Positions 52,957-64,000 of a stretch of 64,000 bases of DNA are shown here, in pieces. The translations under genes were made by a program, and so were the position numbers. Source of the DNA: Litoditis marina. Lineage: Eukaryota; Nematoda; Chromadorea; Rhabditida; Rhabditidae. The first letter of the stretch is position 1; each line of letters opens with the position of its first letter. The notes under the pieces are model-generated. The model was given only the letters and a program-made list of their open reading frames with translations, was not told the DNA's origin and ran no database searches. Where the stretch lies: NCBI GenBank assembly GCA_964036275.1, contig OZ038439.1, positions 9,236,669 to 9,300,668 on the forward strand. Reading direction: 5' to 3'.

Positions 52957-53267
52957 AAACATACCATTAACATTCTCATTACAATCTATTCTGGTAAGTG
53001 TTCTCTTTTTAAAACTGTTTTTGCATTTTTAATAACTTTGCAGCCTACGATGTCGTCATTTTAAACATGTGCGCAATCAACTTATTTATTGCATTAGCTC
53101 ATGACCTACCTCATTTACGAAAGTCGTTCCGGGAACATTTCAATTGTTTTTATGCTACCTACTTCCGCCCACAGCAAACGCACTTTAGTCGTCGCCCAGA
53201 CAGATTCAGGAGCCAACTGTATACTTCATTTTCTGCTGTGGTAACATTTAGGCGAGGTTATATCTGA
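52957..53267 (+). pseudogene. GPCR-like C-terminal (TM7/helix 8) exons, fragment
   Basis: A donor CTG|GTAAGT at 52994 and acceptor TTTGCAG at 53043 bound a 50-bp intron of typical nematode size. Joined in phase, the flanks read KHTINILITIYSAYDVVILN then MCAINLFIALAHDLPHLRKS and FREHFNCFY. That is the pattern of a seventh membrane helix (D..(I/V)LN...N) followed by a basic helix 8. The frame is closed by TAA just upstream (52954-52956) and runs into a SINE-like head from 53181 before stopping at 53267. No other TM exons were found upstream, so it is probably a gene relic or the end of a receptor with distant exons. Confidence 0.45.
53181..53242 (+). repeat. SINE-like head fragment, copy 4
   Basis: CTTTAGTCGTCGCCCAGACA, ACTGTATACTTCATTTTCTG matches the head of the elements at 44215 and 47247; the tRNA-like part is missing. 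Confidence 0.5.
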
Positions 53268-53759
53268 AGTAGCAAGTCAACCCAATGTTTGGTCTGTACC
53301 CCTCTAAAATAGACAACTTTGAAGTTGTACATTTCTATATTTCTGGTTAGAAAAATGAATATTCCTAGTAGGTGATTGTATTTTAAAACTATTGTGAACG
53401 AATGCAATTAAAGGAGGTAAGAATGAGTGTAAGCTAACTTAACTGGTACATTCGAAGTTAACCAACTGATTTCGTGACCTTTTCACGTTCCCACTACCTC
53501 TCCATCGAAAAAATTCTTCAAACAGGTAATGTAATGCTGCGTTACTCGACCCCCATGTTTAATTTTCAAAAATTTTCTCACATTTCTGCACTTTATTGGG
53601 TCTTTTGCGTCATTCTTAATGAATAATCTAATAAATTCTATATTTATTATTTACGGTTCAATGCCACATCTTTTTTTACACCTAGCATTGCGCATGAGAC
53701 TTCCGCATCATTTTTACATTGTATTCAGATTCACAATTTTGCACTCATTCATGATTTCA

Positions 53760-53880
53760 CTATACTGCTAATCTCACAGTCACGTGAAACATGTCGAACA
53801 CAGCAGAACTCAGAAACGTGCCAAAACAAAGTGCACAATGCCTCATTAGAAGGCAGACTTCACGTGACTATTCGATTAAC
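53760..53880 (-). repeat. CACGTG repeat, copy 4 (inverted)
   Basis: CAGTCACGTGAAACATGTCG, GCAGAACTCAGAAACGTGCC and TTCACGTGACTATTCGATTA are the complement of the copies at 39204 and 50063. Confidence 0.7.
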
Positions 53881-54729
53881 TTATGGTAAACACTTTATTC
53901 TTTTTGCATCATATTTCCATTCTAATAGATCAAACAACGTGAAAACATGTGTCGACCTCGTAAACTGCTAGTGAAATGCATGTCATGAATAGCCTAGCAC
54001 ATGTGAGCATAAACCGCGTACTTACGAGGAACAAGCTTGACTTTATGATAATGGGGCACACGCTTTTGTTCGTAGCTTCACTATGAGATTTGTATAAATA
54101 GAGATCTTAACTACCTTCGATATGCTCCCGAAACGCAAGTTAACGCAAATTCACGTTACCGTTTCACGTTTTCACGTTTTTATAACGCACTTTTAAGTTT
54201 TCACGTTTTTGCAATTGTAAAACGCGAATTCGAAACTCATCTAAAATCTCATTTGTTGAAGTGGCTGTAATTGTCACTTCACCAAATCGTTCCATGTTTT
54301 AAAATTCGCTCGGTTTTACTCGTTTTACTATACATTTACAAGCATTTAAAAGTCCGTTACTGGATATAAATCTTAAAAAGTTTCCGATTCGAAAGTTTGT
54401 TGATGTTTCAGGAAAGAATACGATCAACAATTCAACACGATAACAACAACTGTTACTATTTCCCAGAAACATTGCGTTGGCGACATTTTGCATCACAAAC
54501 TCGATATCTTTGAGATTATTTGTTTCTTTGCGTGAATTCACTCTTGTTTTCCAAATCAAAAACGTGTGACACGTGAAAACACATCATAACTAGTTTTGTG
54601 ATTGAGTTCCAGAAAGTTCGAGTTTTGGTTTTTTTCTCGAGCCGAGTTTCGACTTCGACTTCAACATCCCTAATCAGAATGCATAAACGTGCAATGTTAG
54701 TATAGTGAGTGCCAAATTTATAAATTTCT

Positions 54730-54895
54730 GTCTCCTGCCGGAATCGAACCTGCGAGCAAAAGATTTGTAACAGGGAACTTACCACTGAGCTATTGGAGCA
54801 CTTAACGGCTATGCTTCGGAATCGAAGACATGTGTGCGTACACAGCGAAAAGTGAGATATACAGTACCCTTTCGCTTTTCCGTTGGCAACGACTG
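54730..54895 (-). repeat. tRNA-derived SINE-like element, copy 3 (inverted)
   Basis: On the minus strand: head GTACTGTATATCTCACTTTTCGCTGTGTACGCAC-type sequence, then GCTCCAATAGCTCAGTGGTA (A box) and GGTTCGATTCCGGC (B box). A 7-bp acceptor (GTGCTCC / GGAGAC) is partly preserved. This copy has the best tRNA-like part. Confidence 0.7.
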
Positions 54896-56314
54896 TAAAC
54901 GTTTTCTGATGTTTCTCGGCAATGTAATGTACGTGACTGTTTCTTACATCACTTGTACACTTCTTCTCACTATTCGAAGTATTTGTTGGAACACCAAAAA
55001 TCATCTTTGAAATGTCAAAGATGAATTCTCTGTTCCGAACAGATATTCTGTTGTGCTCCGATTCTAATCCAATTTTCGATAGCAATTGCACATGTCTTCT
55101 CTGAAACTGAATGTTTTTCTGAGTTGAAATGGAATTTACCCTCCCACCTTTCATCCTTAGATGTCAACAAAGTCGAATCAGAAACTTCGCGGTTCAATCT
55201 ATTTCGGCTTCTGATTTCGTAGCTTTTCTAGATCTCCGAGCTGTAACTTTGACATAAATTTGACACTATAGGGACCAAAGAAAGCTACGTTGATACATAC
55301 ACATTGTAGTTCTATCTGTCTTCAAATCAATCGTAACTGAGAAAACATGTTAGTGTAGATCAAAATACAGATCAAACTGCAGCTCTTATTCTCCATAAAT
55401 CACCCATTGTTGACGTTTTGCACGCTGTGAGGTTCTTTTCAAATTGTCTAAGAAGTTTGGCTTCTCCACGAGAAAACTAAACCGTCATATTTCGCAGAAA
55501 ATCAAAGTTTTATGGATTCCGTTCATTTTGTTCATCAAAGTTACATGGTTTCTTCTGCTTTTTCATTTTGTCTCAGAAGTCATCTCTGAAATTTACTAGC
55601 ATGAACTTTATCCCTAATGAACAGAAATTTTAAACCCCACACACATTTAGCACAACGAATAACTATGAAGTTATGTTTTTGAAAGATTGAACAATTTCAA
55701 AAAAGTCTTATTTTACAGTACTTTTTTAGTATTCAAAGTTCATCTCAATTTTATTGACCACTATACTATACTTTTTCTCTGCATTATATATTAGTCTTAA
55801 CGATCAGTTCTCCTCAAAATTGGCAGCAGTGTTTGTTTTGCGCTTTTCATATACACTTCCAGTGCATATTGCGTCTTGGTCCAGTATATTTCTATTAATA
55901 TGTTTAATTAATCTTCCGTTTGTCTGAACCCTCTTTTTATGAGATTTTTACGTGCGGGAATGAAGTAACTCGAAATTGGGTTTGATAAGGAAACGTACAA
56001 TGGGATGTAACGGAAATTCATCTGTGTAGGGTGTGACCAAATCGGATTTGTGGTTTGACCTCAATTCACGCCAAAACTCCCAAATTTCGACTGAAAAGCG
56101 ACGAGATAAATAATAATAATAGGTTTATTCCACAAAAATAACACACATGTTATCAAATCAATATCCACGGGAATGACCTTAGAACCCCAAAGGGAAAAAA
56201 CTACAGACACAGACACAGCAAACTCCCAGGTATCCGTATTTTGTTCGTTTTAAATATGCACACACAAAACCAAATTTTCAGAGATCGAGTATGTAAACAT
56301 AGGTTTTAGGGTTG

Positions 56315-56815
56315 TTAATCGATTTGAAAATTTCGAGTTTTCGAGTTACGAGTTTTTCGAGTTTTGGATATTTCGAGTTTTTCGAGTTCGAGTTTTTATC
56401 GTTTCAAAAAACCGAGTTTTCGAGTTTTGAGTTGAACTTTTTTCGAATTTGGCGGTTAAGTTTCAGGATTTTATCGAGACAAAAAATAAGAAATTTTCGA
56501 GAAATTCCGATTTTTCTCATGACTACGAACACTCATGAACTCATGAACAAAGAAGCATTTCATGTTTGAAATAGCAGAAAAAGTGCTGTGAAACGCTCAT
56601 TCGTCCCACGTATCTGACTTAGAACGAGGCCAAACGCGAAACTCGAAAAACTCGAACTTTTCGAGTTTCAAAAATTTCGAGATTTTTGAGTCTCGAGTTA
56701 TTCGAATTTTGAGAAAAATCGTGTTTTCCGAGTTTCGAATTATTCGAGTTTTGAAAATTTGGAGTTTTTTCGAGTTTTTTCGAAATTCGAGTTTGGCTTT
56801 AACAACCCTAATAGG
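56315..56815 (+). repeat. TTTCGAGTT arrays (two blocks)
   Basis: Dense degenerate TTTCGAGTT/TTTTTCGAGTT runs at 56315-56475 and 56640-56815, the second ending AACAACCCTAATAGG. Same design as 9618-9783. Confidence 0.7.
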
Positions 56816-57860
56816 TTTTACTATAAAACATATAATTCGAGGGCATGATCTTTGTTCTACTACCCCAATACCATTTGCAAGTGCATGGTAGCAGCTTCTC
56901 CATGGAGCAACTGTTTCTATTTGTTTTTGTTTTTACTAAACGCGTGACAGACAATTAATACATTTCATGCTCTCAACATCACTATTGCTTCTGATAATTG
57001 ATTGAGTTTCTTGAGATGAATGAACTTTTTATAAGCAATTTTGAAAAAAAAACCGCAAAACTCTGGTCGCTGAGCGCAAAGATTTTGTAATCATTGAGAA
57101 TTTGCCTGGATAATATAGAATCTACGCATGGATGACATAGATCACAAGAGCTCACCAGCGAGATACTTCTCATAACATCTACTGGCGAGTACTTCATGAG
57201 ATCAACTCATGAGATATTCGGAGATAACCAGCCAGCCTTGGAGATTGCAGAATAACTTAAAACATAGTTTTGATTGCGCAGTTTGGGAAACACGCGAGTT
57301 TTCGCAGTCGTTTTGTAGCTTGGTATGTTAGATCCTCGTTTTCGAACACAATAGATGGAATATTCATTATTTATTGTAGTAATTAACGTAGATACAATAG
57401 AGACTACATTGGAATGAAGTCGGTGTCGTGGTCGGACATTTGTCGAATTCCTGTATGTTGTTGTGCCCTTTTCGTGCTTATTGGAGTCTTATCTCGATCA
57501 AATTGATGTCTTGAACAATAACTTCGCGGTGCCTTTAATCTGAGTAGTTCATGACAAAACGTCTGAATGAACTTTTATCATAGAAAACCTGTCTAACATT
57601 TAGTTAAAAGCTTTTATCTGCAAGGATTATGGACAATAATTTCCTCAATAGAGTGTTCTCAATAATTCACTTGATTACTTGATATTGGACTTTTCGAGTT
57701 TAAGATTAATCTCTCCGTTAACTGAATTCCTTTTGCAGCTCTAGATAACTAAATCATCCAGGTGCTACGGTGGTTTCTTGTTTCTTCAAGTGTATATAGC
57801 ATAGCTGAGTTCTCTCTTATTTGCAAAATCTACAACAGCAAAAGCGGGAGTGGCAAACGA

Positions 57861-58201
57861 TTTGACCTACTTGATCATGTGACCTCCCGATGTTCTTACC
57901 TCCCATTGTTCTAGGTTGATTTGCTTCCGGTTCAGCTCAGAAGAGCGACCTTTGAAAAGACCAAAAATAACCCGAACCAACCTTTTTGGTTGATCAAACC
58001 TCTCAGCTCACTCATTTATACGGTATTTTTGGTAAATCTTCCGAAGAAACTGCGCTAAGGATTTGATCTACTTGATCATGTGACCTCCCGATGTTCTGAG
58101 TTACCATTGTTCTATGTTGATTTGCTTCCGGTTCAGCTTAGAAAGGCGACCTTTGAAATAACCAAAAATACCCCGAACCAACCTTTTGTGTTGATTAAAC
58201 C
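57861..58201 (+). repeat. 200-bp-period tandem duplication
   Basis: GATCATGTGACCTCCCGATG, TTGATTTGCTTCCGGTTCAG and CCCGAACCAACCTTTT occur at 57861-58002 and again at 58061-58201, about 90% alike by eye. A 145-codon ORF from 58080 lies partly on the second unit and is probably spurious. Confidence 0.8.
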
Positions 58202-60689
58202 CTTTTCCGCAGAGGGCGGGACCCCAACGAGTCTTTCAATTATTCGCATCTGCTTAATCACACGAAATTTCATCCCAAAAACAACGCTAAATACGAACAC
58301 TTGTCGTATTCTGATCACTGAGAAGTCACTACTTTCTGCTAGAAAAGTATGCGTATCTTTCACGTTTTTGGAGTTTGTAGTTAGAGCGCCCCCTTTCCAA
58401 ACTGAAGATTCTACGAAGTGTCACGTATGTGAGTTTTCAATCTCCGAAGATTCACAATTGAAATTCTTCAAGTTTTTCTCTGATGATAACGTAAGTGCAT
58501 ATCAGAACAATGATTAATAATTGATATTTTCGAACGCATATCACAAACAAGTGAATTGTAACCATATTGATGATTTTGACTACCTATCAGATCCGTTGAC
58601 GTATGAATTATTCCGTTTCTTTACTTAACAAGTCACGTGAGTTGTAAGCACTCACGTGAAAGTGAAATAGTAAAGTGCATATTCTTTCGTTTTCTCAGGG
58701 TAGTAAAAAAGTACGTCGAGAAGCAAAAATCAACTTTTTTGATTGAGAACAGATGTCTGAACTGTGTTTGTGGACTCTGCGAACGACCGTGGAAAAGCGA
58801 ACTTTCTAATTGGACGCCAAGCTGTTAGATCGTGTAAACGGATTGTCCTTCGGATTGTGAGCAGCAGAGAACAGTTTGCCAACTTTCGCTTTGTGTCTAT
58901 CAGAGTTATTACATTTTATACAATTACTTTTTTGCTACGAAATATAGGAATTTAGGAAATTATTACTTTCATTGTCCTAGTCACAGAGAATCGTGAAAAT
59001 GCCTATATTTGGACTGTTGTATGTCATAGTACAAGACGACTATCTTTTGTAGAATTTGCGTTTAACAGGCTTCAGAATGGAGATTTTTCGTGAATTATAT
59101 GCTCACGTGATGAAACAGCGTAGAGACGATCATTTCTCACAGTCGTTTTCAAAAGCATCTTTGACCTACTCTGTATAATATGCACTTTTCTGATTTACCT
59201 CACTTTTTTATTCATTTTTGGACCTTCCCATAACTATGCAGTAAGCTGAATGGAAAAATGCAGCTGGTGAAATTAATGTTTTGCATAAAATTGCCTCCCA
59301 CACATTTCTGAAAAACAACATGGCCGAATGGGCTCTCAAAATAAATGGTAAATTTGATCTACATTGAGCTGAATTGACTAAATTGAGCTGAATAGAAAAT
59401 TTAAATGCTTCAATTATTGTTTTTAGAAATTTGCCTCCCACGCACGCAAGAAAACTACATAGCTGGTTTGGTCTCTAAATAGAACGAAAATTTGATCTAC
59501 TTCGACCTGTTGATCCCCAAATGTGTCATTCGACTATTTTTTGCAAACCGAAGTCCCATGGATTAACATTAGCACCGTCTGACGTTGAGGGATCAAAGAC
59601 TTCATGAATTAGTACGGCAAAAAACATATCCGTGTACGTCGCTTCTTGGTACGTTCACATGTTTTTTTGGATTTGAGGTATGTATAGGATGTATCCAGGA
59701 CACTCGTAGCTTTTGCGCTCAGTACGTTGACACGATTCTCAGGATTGGGTGAAGGCGGAACATACTAGTTTTCTTATTCTTGTTCTCTTTCATTCCTCTA
59801 GTTTAATCCCAGTTTCTCTTTCATATTTTATATTTATCGTTTCTTTCCGCGTCGTTTCGAGGCTCTTATAACACTTATATTAGAAAAGTACTCGGGACAC
59901 TTAGGTTTCGTTTTTTTCGTTTCGAAGGTTTCGTTCTCATGTATAATTTTGGAGAAGTATATTGACACGACTTTTAGGACTTTAGGTATATGTAGGATGT
60001 ATATCATTAGAAAAGATGACTAGTACAAAAAAAATATCCGTGTACGTCTCCTCTTGGTACGTTCACATGTTTTCAGGACCCTGAGAATAATGTTTAGATT
60101 GTGTGAAAAAACATAGGAAACTCATGATGACACATACACGTTAATGTATAATGCCTACACAGTACTCGAAAAAGTTCTTGCCGATACCACCCATTTGAAG
60201 TAAAACTCTGGGTGATATCCTGGGTGAAACATCAGGTGATATATGGGCGTCAAGGACAATTTTCTTTCATTTCAGAATACTGCTTGTGAAGTGGGTAGGC
60301 AACTTTGGCATTGGTTTGGTGTAGAGTTTTTGTTTTAAAGAAAACTTCAGAAGGATTCCATGGCGTGCATATATCGAATTAAAACGATTTTTCTCCCAAG
60401 TTGAATTACTTTCATGCCTACATCGTTTTGTTATGACACAGTGCCCCTACTTGTTTGAAGTTTTATGCTTGACCACTCCAAAATATCATTATTAGACATC
60501 TGAAATTCAATAATAACTTGTTGTATATTGCTCGTCATTCATACGTCCTACAGTACAGTACACCTTATTAATCTCTTCATTTTGTGGCTTTCACGTTCAT
60601 TCTCGAAATCTAAGCCTGAATTTAAATTTGTCCAGTTTCACCTATGGTTGACTGAGTTCATTTGCAGTACTCTTCCAGGGAAAATTGTA

Positions 60690-60985
60690 CAATTGCCCCC
60701 CCCCCCTCACCTTAAGTCCCCCCGTAGTACTATCACCCCCCTCCCAATACGATTTCCTATAGAGAGGGGGTTGATTGTAAATGGGGGGTGATTGTAAATG
60801 GGGGGTGATTGTACAATGTCGACGTTTAACAATCACCCCCCACAATACAAAATGGGGGGTAATAGTACAACCCCGGACCTGTTTAACAATCGCCCCCCAC
60901 TCAATCCAAACCTGCAGTAAAGAAGGACGTTGTACAATCACCCCCCTCGGGGTGATTGTACAACGTCCTTCGGCGATTGTACAAT
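60690..60985. repeat. GGGGGGTGATTGTACAA inverted/direct array
   Basis: At least eight copies of GGGG(G)GTGATTGTACAA or its complement TTGTACAATCACCCCC alternate in orientation. The right end folds on itself (GGACGTTGTACAATCACCCC / GGGGTGATTGTACAACGTCC). G-runs of 5-6 make quadruplex formation possible on either strand. A related array lies at 63460-63770. Confidence 0.8.
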
Positions 60986-61849
60986 AAACCCATCTTCCAT
61001 CTAAGAAATTGCATTTGTACCTGATATAAACTGAAAAAGTTCTTAGCAACGCGGAGAAAATATGATAATACCGGCTGATTAGGTTGTCTTAGAAAACTTT
61101 TCTCGTCAACGCTAAATACCAACGTTATAACTATAGTCATTTGACCAATCATGGGTCATACATACGATTGGTCGACAGCGTTGTTACAAGCTTCGAATCT
61201 CACACAAGACGGATATTTTGTAGATTTGACACGCATTATAAGAGAAATGCCGTATATCATGAAACTTCTCTAAGTTCCCACGTAGAACCTAATCATCTCT
61301 ACCATACCTTTCAAACCTGACACTCGAGTGTCATAACATAAAATTTCCCATGTCTGCTTCTGTGTTTCCAACTCGAAAAGTGCCAACGATTACGCATTTA
61401 TTTTTTTGTATTGTTTCTCATAGACAACTTGTTTCCAATTTGAAAGTTTCAACTAATACTCATTTTTCCTCCTGCTCTTTTGTATTTTTCTATCATACAT
61501 AACTTTCGCATTGTTTCTATACCTTGTATCCTTTCACTGATGGTGATTTTTCCCCGCCCATTTTACCAGTATTTCATACCAGACATGCTCCTTTTCCAAA
61601 CTCAATATTTAAAACTTCATGTTTCTTTGTATTCTTAATCATACTACATTTCAAACTACATTTTATTTCTAGTTTCTCATCTACTTTCTCTTCGTTTTTT
61701 GTGTTTCATCTGCTTGTTTTGATGGTTATTGCTCCGCCTCTTTTCAAGTATTTTATTGGGTTTTTGTTGTTTAATTACTTTATTTCACTACATGAATCAC
61801 GGTTCAATGAATATTCTTCTTCTTATTCTTACTTTACTGAATAATTCAG

Positions 61850-62814
61850 ATGATGACCCCCAATTTCTCTCAAATTTGCTTGTCCGAGGGTCAGCAAAGA
61901 ATGCACGGGTCCGCCTTGGAGTACAACCTGCAACGGTAGGTCAAAAAATAAGAAATAAGATTTTAGTAAACAAAGTAGTGAACAAGGTGGTAAAAAACTT
62001 GTGTTGACAGCGGTAGGTCACAAAAACATGAGACGTTTCAGTAAAAGTATAAACGTTTAAACAACAAAATTCCAATTACACGAAAAATTTACTGTGGAAA
62101 GATCGAAAATGAGAAAATAGAAAAATAGTTTTGAGGATGAACTAAAGTCCCACCAAATACTATCTACTTTAAGAAAACTCTCCAAATAAGAACGCTTTAA
62201 AAGTAGTAGTTGAAAAGTAGTATGTGTTTCTCTCTTTAGAAGTATGTACAAATGCATAGTAGTGAGTTTCACTATTCTGTTGATGATCGAACTTTTGACA
62301 AACGCTAAAAGATGAACTAGCAAGCAGAGAACGAAGATGTTATCTCGACAATATGTTCAACAACACTTAGTCGATCAGCATTTTTTTGTTCCTTTTCTCA
62401 CAACATGTTAAAAACGCTCACAGTGAAATTCAGCAGAATTCAGAAAATAAATTGGGAACGTGCGGTTTTCCTATTTGTCATGCTTAAAGAAGGACGATTT
62501 TGTGGTCCAATCGCAACGGTACAGTCCTTTAAACTGCAATACATTTTTCAATTGCAGTTTAAAGGACCGTTGACACGGGATTGGTCCACACAATCGTCCT
62601 GCTTTAAAGAAAATTTCTTCGACCTAAACGTACAATTCTTTGACCTAAATGTAAAATAATTTGACCTTATCGTACAATTTTTTGACAGTGTTAAAAGGTT
62701 TATGATCCTCAAGAAACTGTATTTCAGCTATTTCTATCCGACGATTGCCATATTCGGAATTCTGGGCAACGTTCTCAACCTGACTGTGCTCTTGAATAAG
62801 AGTATGAGGAGCAG
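61850..62814 (+). CDS. Peptide-type GPCR (FMRFamide-receptor-like), N-terminal exons (partial)
   Basis: Exon 1 (61850-61935) starts with ATG immediately after AATAATTCAG, a probable SL1 site: MMTPNFSQICLSEGQQRMHG then SALEYNLQR. The NFS is a possible N-glycosylation site. Exon 2 (62728-62814; acceptor GTATTTCAG, donor GTCAGT) joins in phase 2 and reads YFYPTIAIFGILGNVLNLTV then LLNKSMRSR: TM1 with the GN..N motif and the KSMRSR first loop typical of nematode neuropeptide receptors of the FRPR group. The remaining helices are outside the window. Intron 1 (792 bp) holds a hairpin MITE and intron 2 begins with a long CT tract. The receptor would act at the plasma membrane through G proteins. Confidence 0.75.
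62484..62607. repeat. Hairpin MITE, copy 3 (GPCR intron 1)
   Basis: TTAAAGAAGGACGATTTTGT at the left and ACAATCGTCCTGCTTTAA at the right, with the same ACATTTTTCAATTGCAGTTT centre as at 4663 and 8211. Confidence 0.85.
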
Positions 62815-62819
62815 GTCAG

Positions 62820-63010
62820 TTAGTTTTCTCTCTCCCAGTTCATTTTTTCTGACTCTCTTTATCTCTATTTCCCTCCCTTCCTCTATCTCTCTCTCCGGTT
62901 CTCTTCTTCTCTCTTTCTCTCCACCCGTTCTATTTCTATTTTTCTCCATCTCTCAATCTCTCTCTCTCTCCCCCTCTCTCCCCCTCTCTCTCTGTCTCTC
63001 TCTCTCTCTC

Positions 63011-63054
<44 letters not shown>

Positions 63055-63085
63055 TTCGTCTCTCTCTCTCGCTCTCTCTCTTCCC
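62820..63085. repeat. CT-rich microsatellite in GPCR intron 2
   Basis: TCTCTC-rich tract starting at the donor of GPCR exon 2, with a nearly pure (CT)n core about 62990-63050. It generates spurious Ser/Leu- and Arg/Glu-repeat ORFs on both strands. Confidence 0.9.
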
Positions 63086-64000
63086 CCGTACATCTAGATA
63101 GTGCCTTCATGTGGAAATGAGAACTGCCTTCCAATCATCTCATTTCACTGTTTTCCAACAAATACACAACATACGTAGAAAAAGAGTGAAAATAGGGAAA
63201 TCCTCCACGTCAGTACTCGAAATACTATTAGAATAACAATTATAGACATTTGAATCAGATAAACGGAGTCTCGTGCGTATTTGCTTGCAAAATAGACTGA
63301 GGTTAAAGGAACCGGAACGAAATGATCAATTGTGTTAATGTCGCTCAATATGCCCAGCAACTGAACTTACACGTTTTATTCACGTGGTTCATTTTCACGC
63401 TCGGATGTGGTCTATGGTGACAGAACTTGAATTGTAGTTTGATTAGTCACCAGAGAATATCAGCCGGAAGGGGGGCCCCGGAAAAAGTTTACTTTCGCTC
63501 CCCACCGTACAATAGCACCCCCGTGACAGTTTGGCCCCCATCCGCACTAGTTTCAACAGAAACTGGTGGGGGGTAAAAGGTAAATGTATGGTAGGGTGGG
63601 GGGCTAAAGTTTTTTTAAATTGGGGAGTGAAAATAACATGCTTGGCAATCTTTAACCATCCCCCCCCCACCCTTGCGATTCTTGGTTGAAACGGAGCCAT
63701 GCTACTTTCACCCCCCATGGTGGGAGGTGAAAGTAACACAGGACTTATTTCGGCTAAAACGAAAAAAGTGGAGAGCGAAAGTAAAATGGTTCCGGGACCT
63801 CAAACTACACGGCAAGATCACACTACAAAACTTGACTGCGCCAGAAGATGTTTTCTCGAAAAACTCCTGTAACTGACTTCATAGGCCCAACTAAGTTCTA
63901 CCACGTATGGCAACAACTTCACAACATAGACCAATGTTTTTTTTTCTGATGAGCGTTTTTTGTTATTCAATAAAGGCAAGACAATGTAGAATGGCATGAA
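63086..64000. other. GPCR intron with G-run palindromic array
   Basis: No further TM exon was recognised before the window ends. 63460-63770 holds runs such as GGGGGGCTAAAG, GGGGGGTAAAAGG, CACCCCCCATGG and TGGGAGGTGAAAGTAAC in both orientations, bracketed by TTGTAGTTTGATTAG (63433) and ATCACACTACAAAAC (63818). Confidence 0.5.

Larger units (their letters stand above)
53881..61849. other. Repeat-rich spacer upstream of the peptide GPCR
   Basis: Contains a SINE-like copy, TTTCGAGTT arrays, a 200-bp tandem duplication, a further duplication of CGTGTACGTC..TGGTACGTTCACATGTTTT (59630 and 60043) and the G-run array at 60690-60985. ORFs of 60-212 codons overlap repeats or lack family features. The GPCR promoter should lie in its last part. 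Confidence 0.45.

Noticed and set aside
54516..55154. 212-codon minus-strand ORF
   Set aside because: It runs through a SINE-like repeat and a TTTCGAGTT array and has no family features.
58080..58517. 145-codon plus-strand ORF
   Set aside because: Its first part is one unit of a 200-bp tandem duplication; the other unit is not open.
60642..61152. 135-codon ORF with repeated VIVQ/CTITP peptides
   Set aside because: A translation of the G-run array.
62702..63134. 131-codon plus-strand ORF and Arg/Glu-rich minus-strand ORFs
   Set aside because: Apart from the TM1 exon (62728-62814) they are translations of the CT tract in the intron.

Overview
The window looks like nuclear DNA of a nematode, most likely Caenorhabditis or a close relative. 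Genes are cut into many short exons. Acceptors are mostly the nematode TTTTCAG type, and one ATG sits directly behind such an acceptor, as at a spliced-leader site. Proteins match animal families, intergenic DNA is AT-rich, and introns and spacers are full of short palindromic repeats. Introns are unusually large for the genus (one gene covers 16.3 kb for a 438-residue product). No rRNA, CRISPR array or prokaryotic operon was seen.

Layout. (1) 166-940, plus: the last two visible exons of a Shaw/Kv3-type voltage-gated K+ channel. (2) 1830-6569, minus: a complete pinin homolog, ten exons that chain in phase to 359 residues; it converges with the channel gene. (3) 8060-24349, minus: a complete gephyrin E-domain/MoeA gene (moc-1-like, molybdenum insertase), thirteen exons in phase to 438 residues. 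Its introns carry a Penelope-like retroelement with its GIY-YIG domain at the N-terminus, a perfect 152-bp inverted repeat next to exon 3, a DNA transposon with inverted ends and GGCGCC-rich tandem repeats. (4) 24714-30125: a long-terminal-inverted-repeat element of Tc4/Tc5 type by target duplication (TTA), carrying a tRNA-like sequence in each arm; its right arm was later split by a 2.4-kb LTR element with identical-length 246-bp LTRs and a GGGC target duplication. (5) 31488-33264 (perhaps to 36025), minus: the 3' part of a single-pass membrane protein gene; the end of its membrane exon and the following intron have been tandemly amplified with a 184-bp period, and its stop-codon region is echoed in its 3' flank. 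(6) 36-61.8 kb: mostly repeats (tRNA-derived SINE-like copies, CACGTG repeats, 235-bp elements with inverted ends, TTTCGAGTT arrays) with a few isolated exon-like pieces, including a GPCR-like TM7 exon near 53 kb. (7) 61850-62814, plus: the first two exons of a peptide-GPCR gene that leaves the window.

The host genes are housekeeping or neuronal and do not form one pathway: pinin acts in splicing, MoeA in molybdenum cofactor synthesis, Kv and GPCR in excitable cells. The unusual content is in the mobile DNA and in the local duplications inside introns. All exon coordinates were read by eye from splice motifs, phase and family similarity; no alignment was run.
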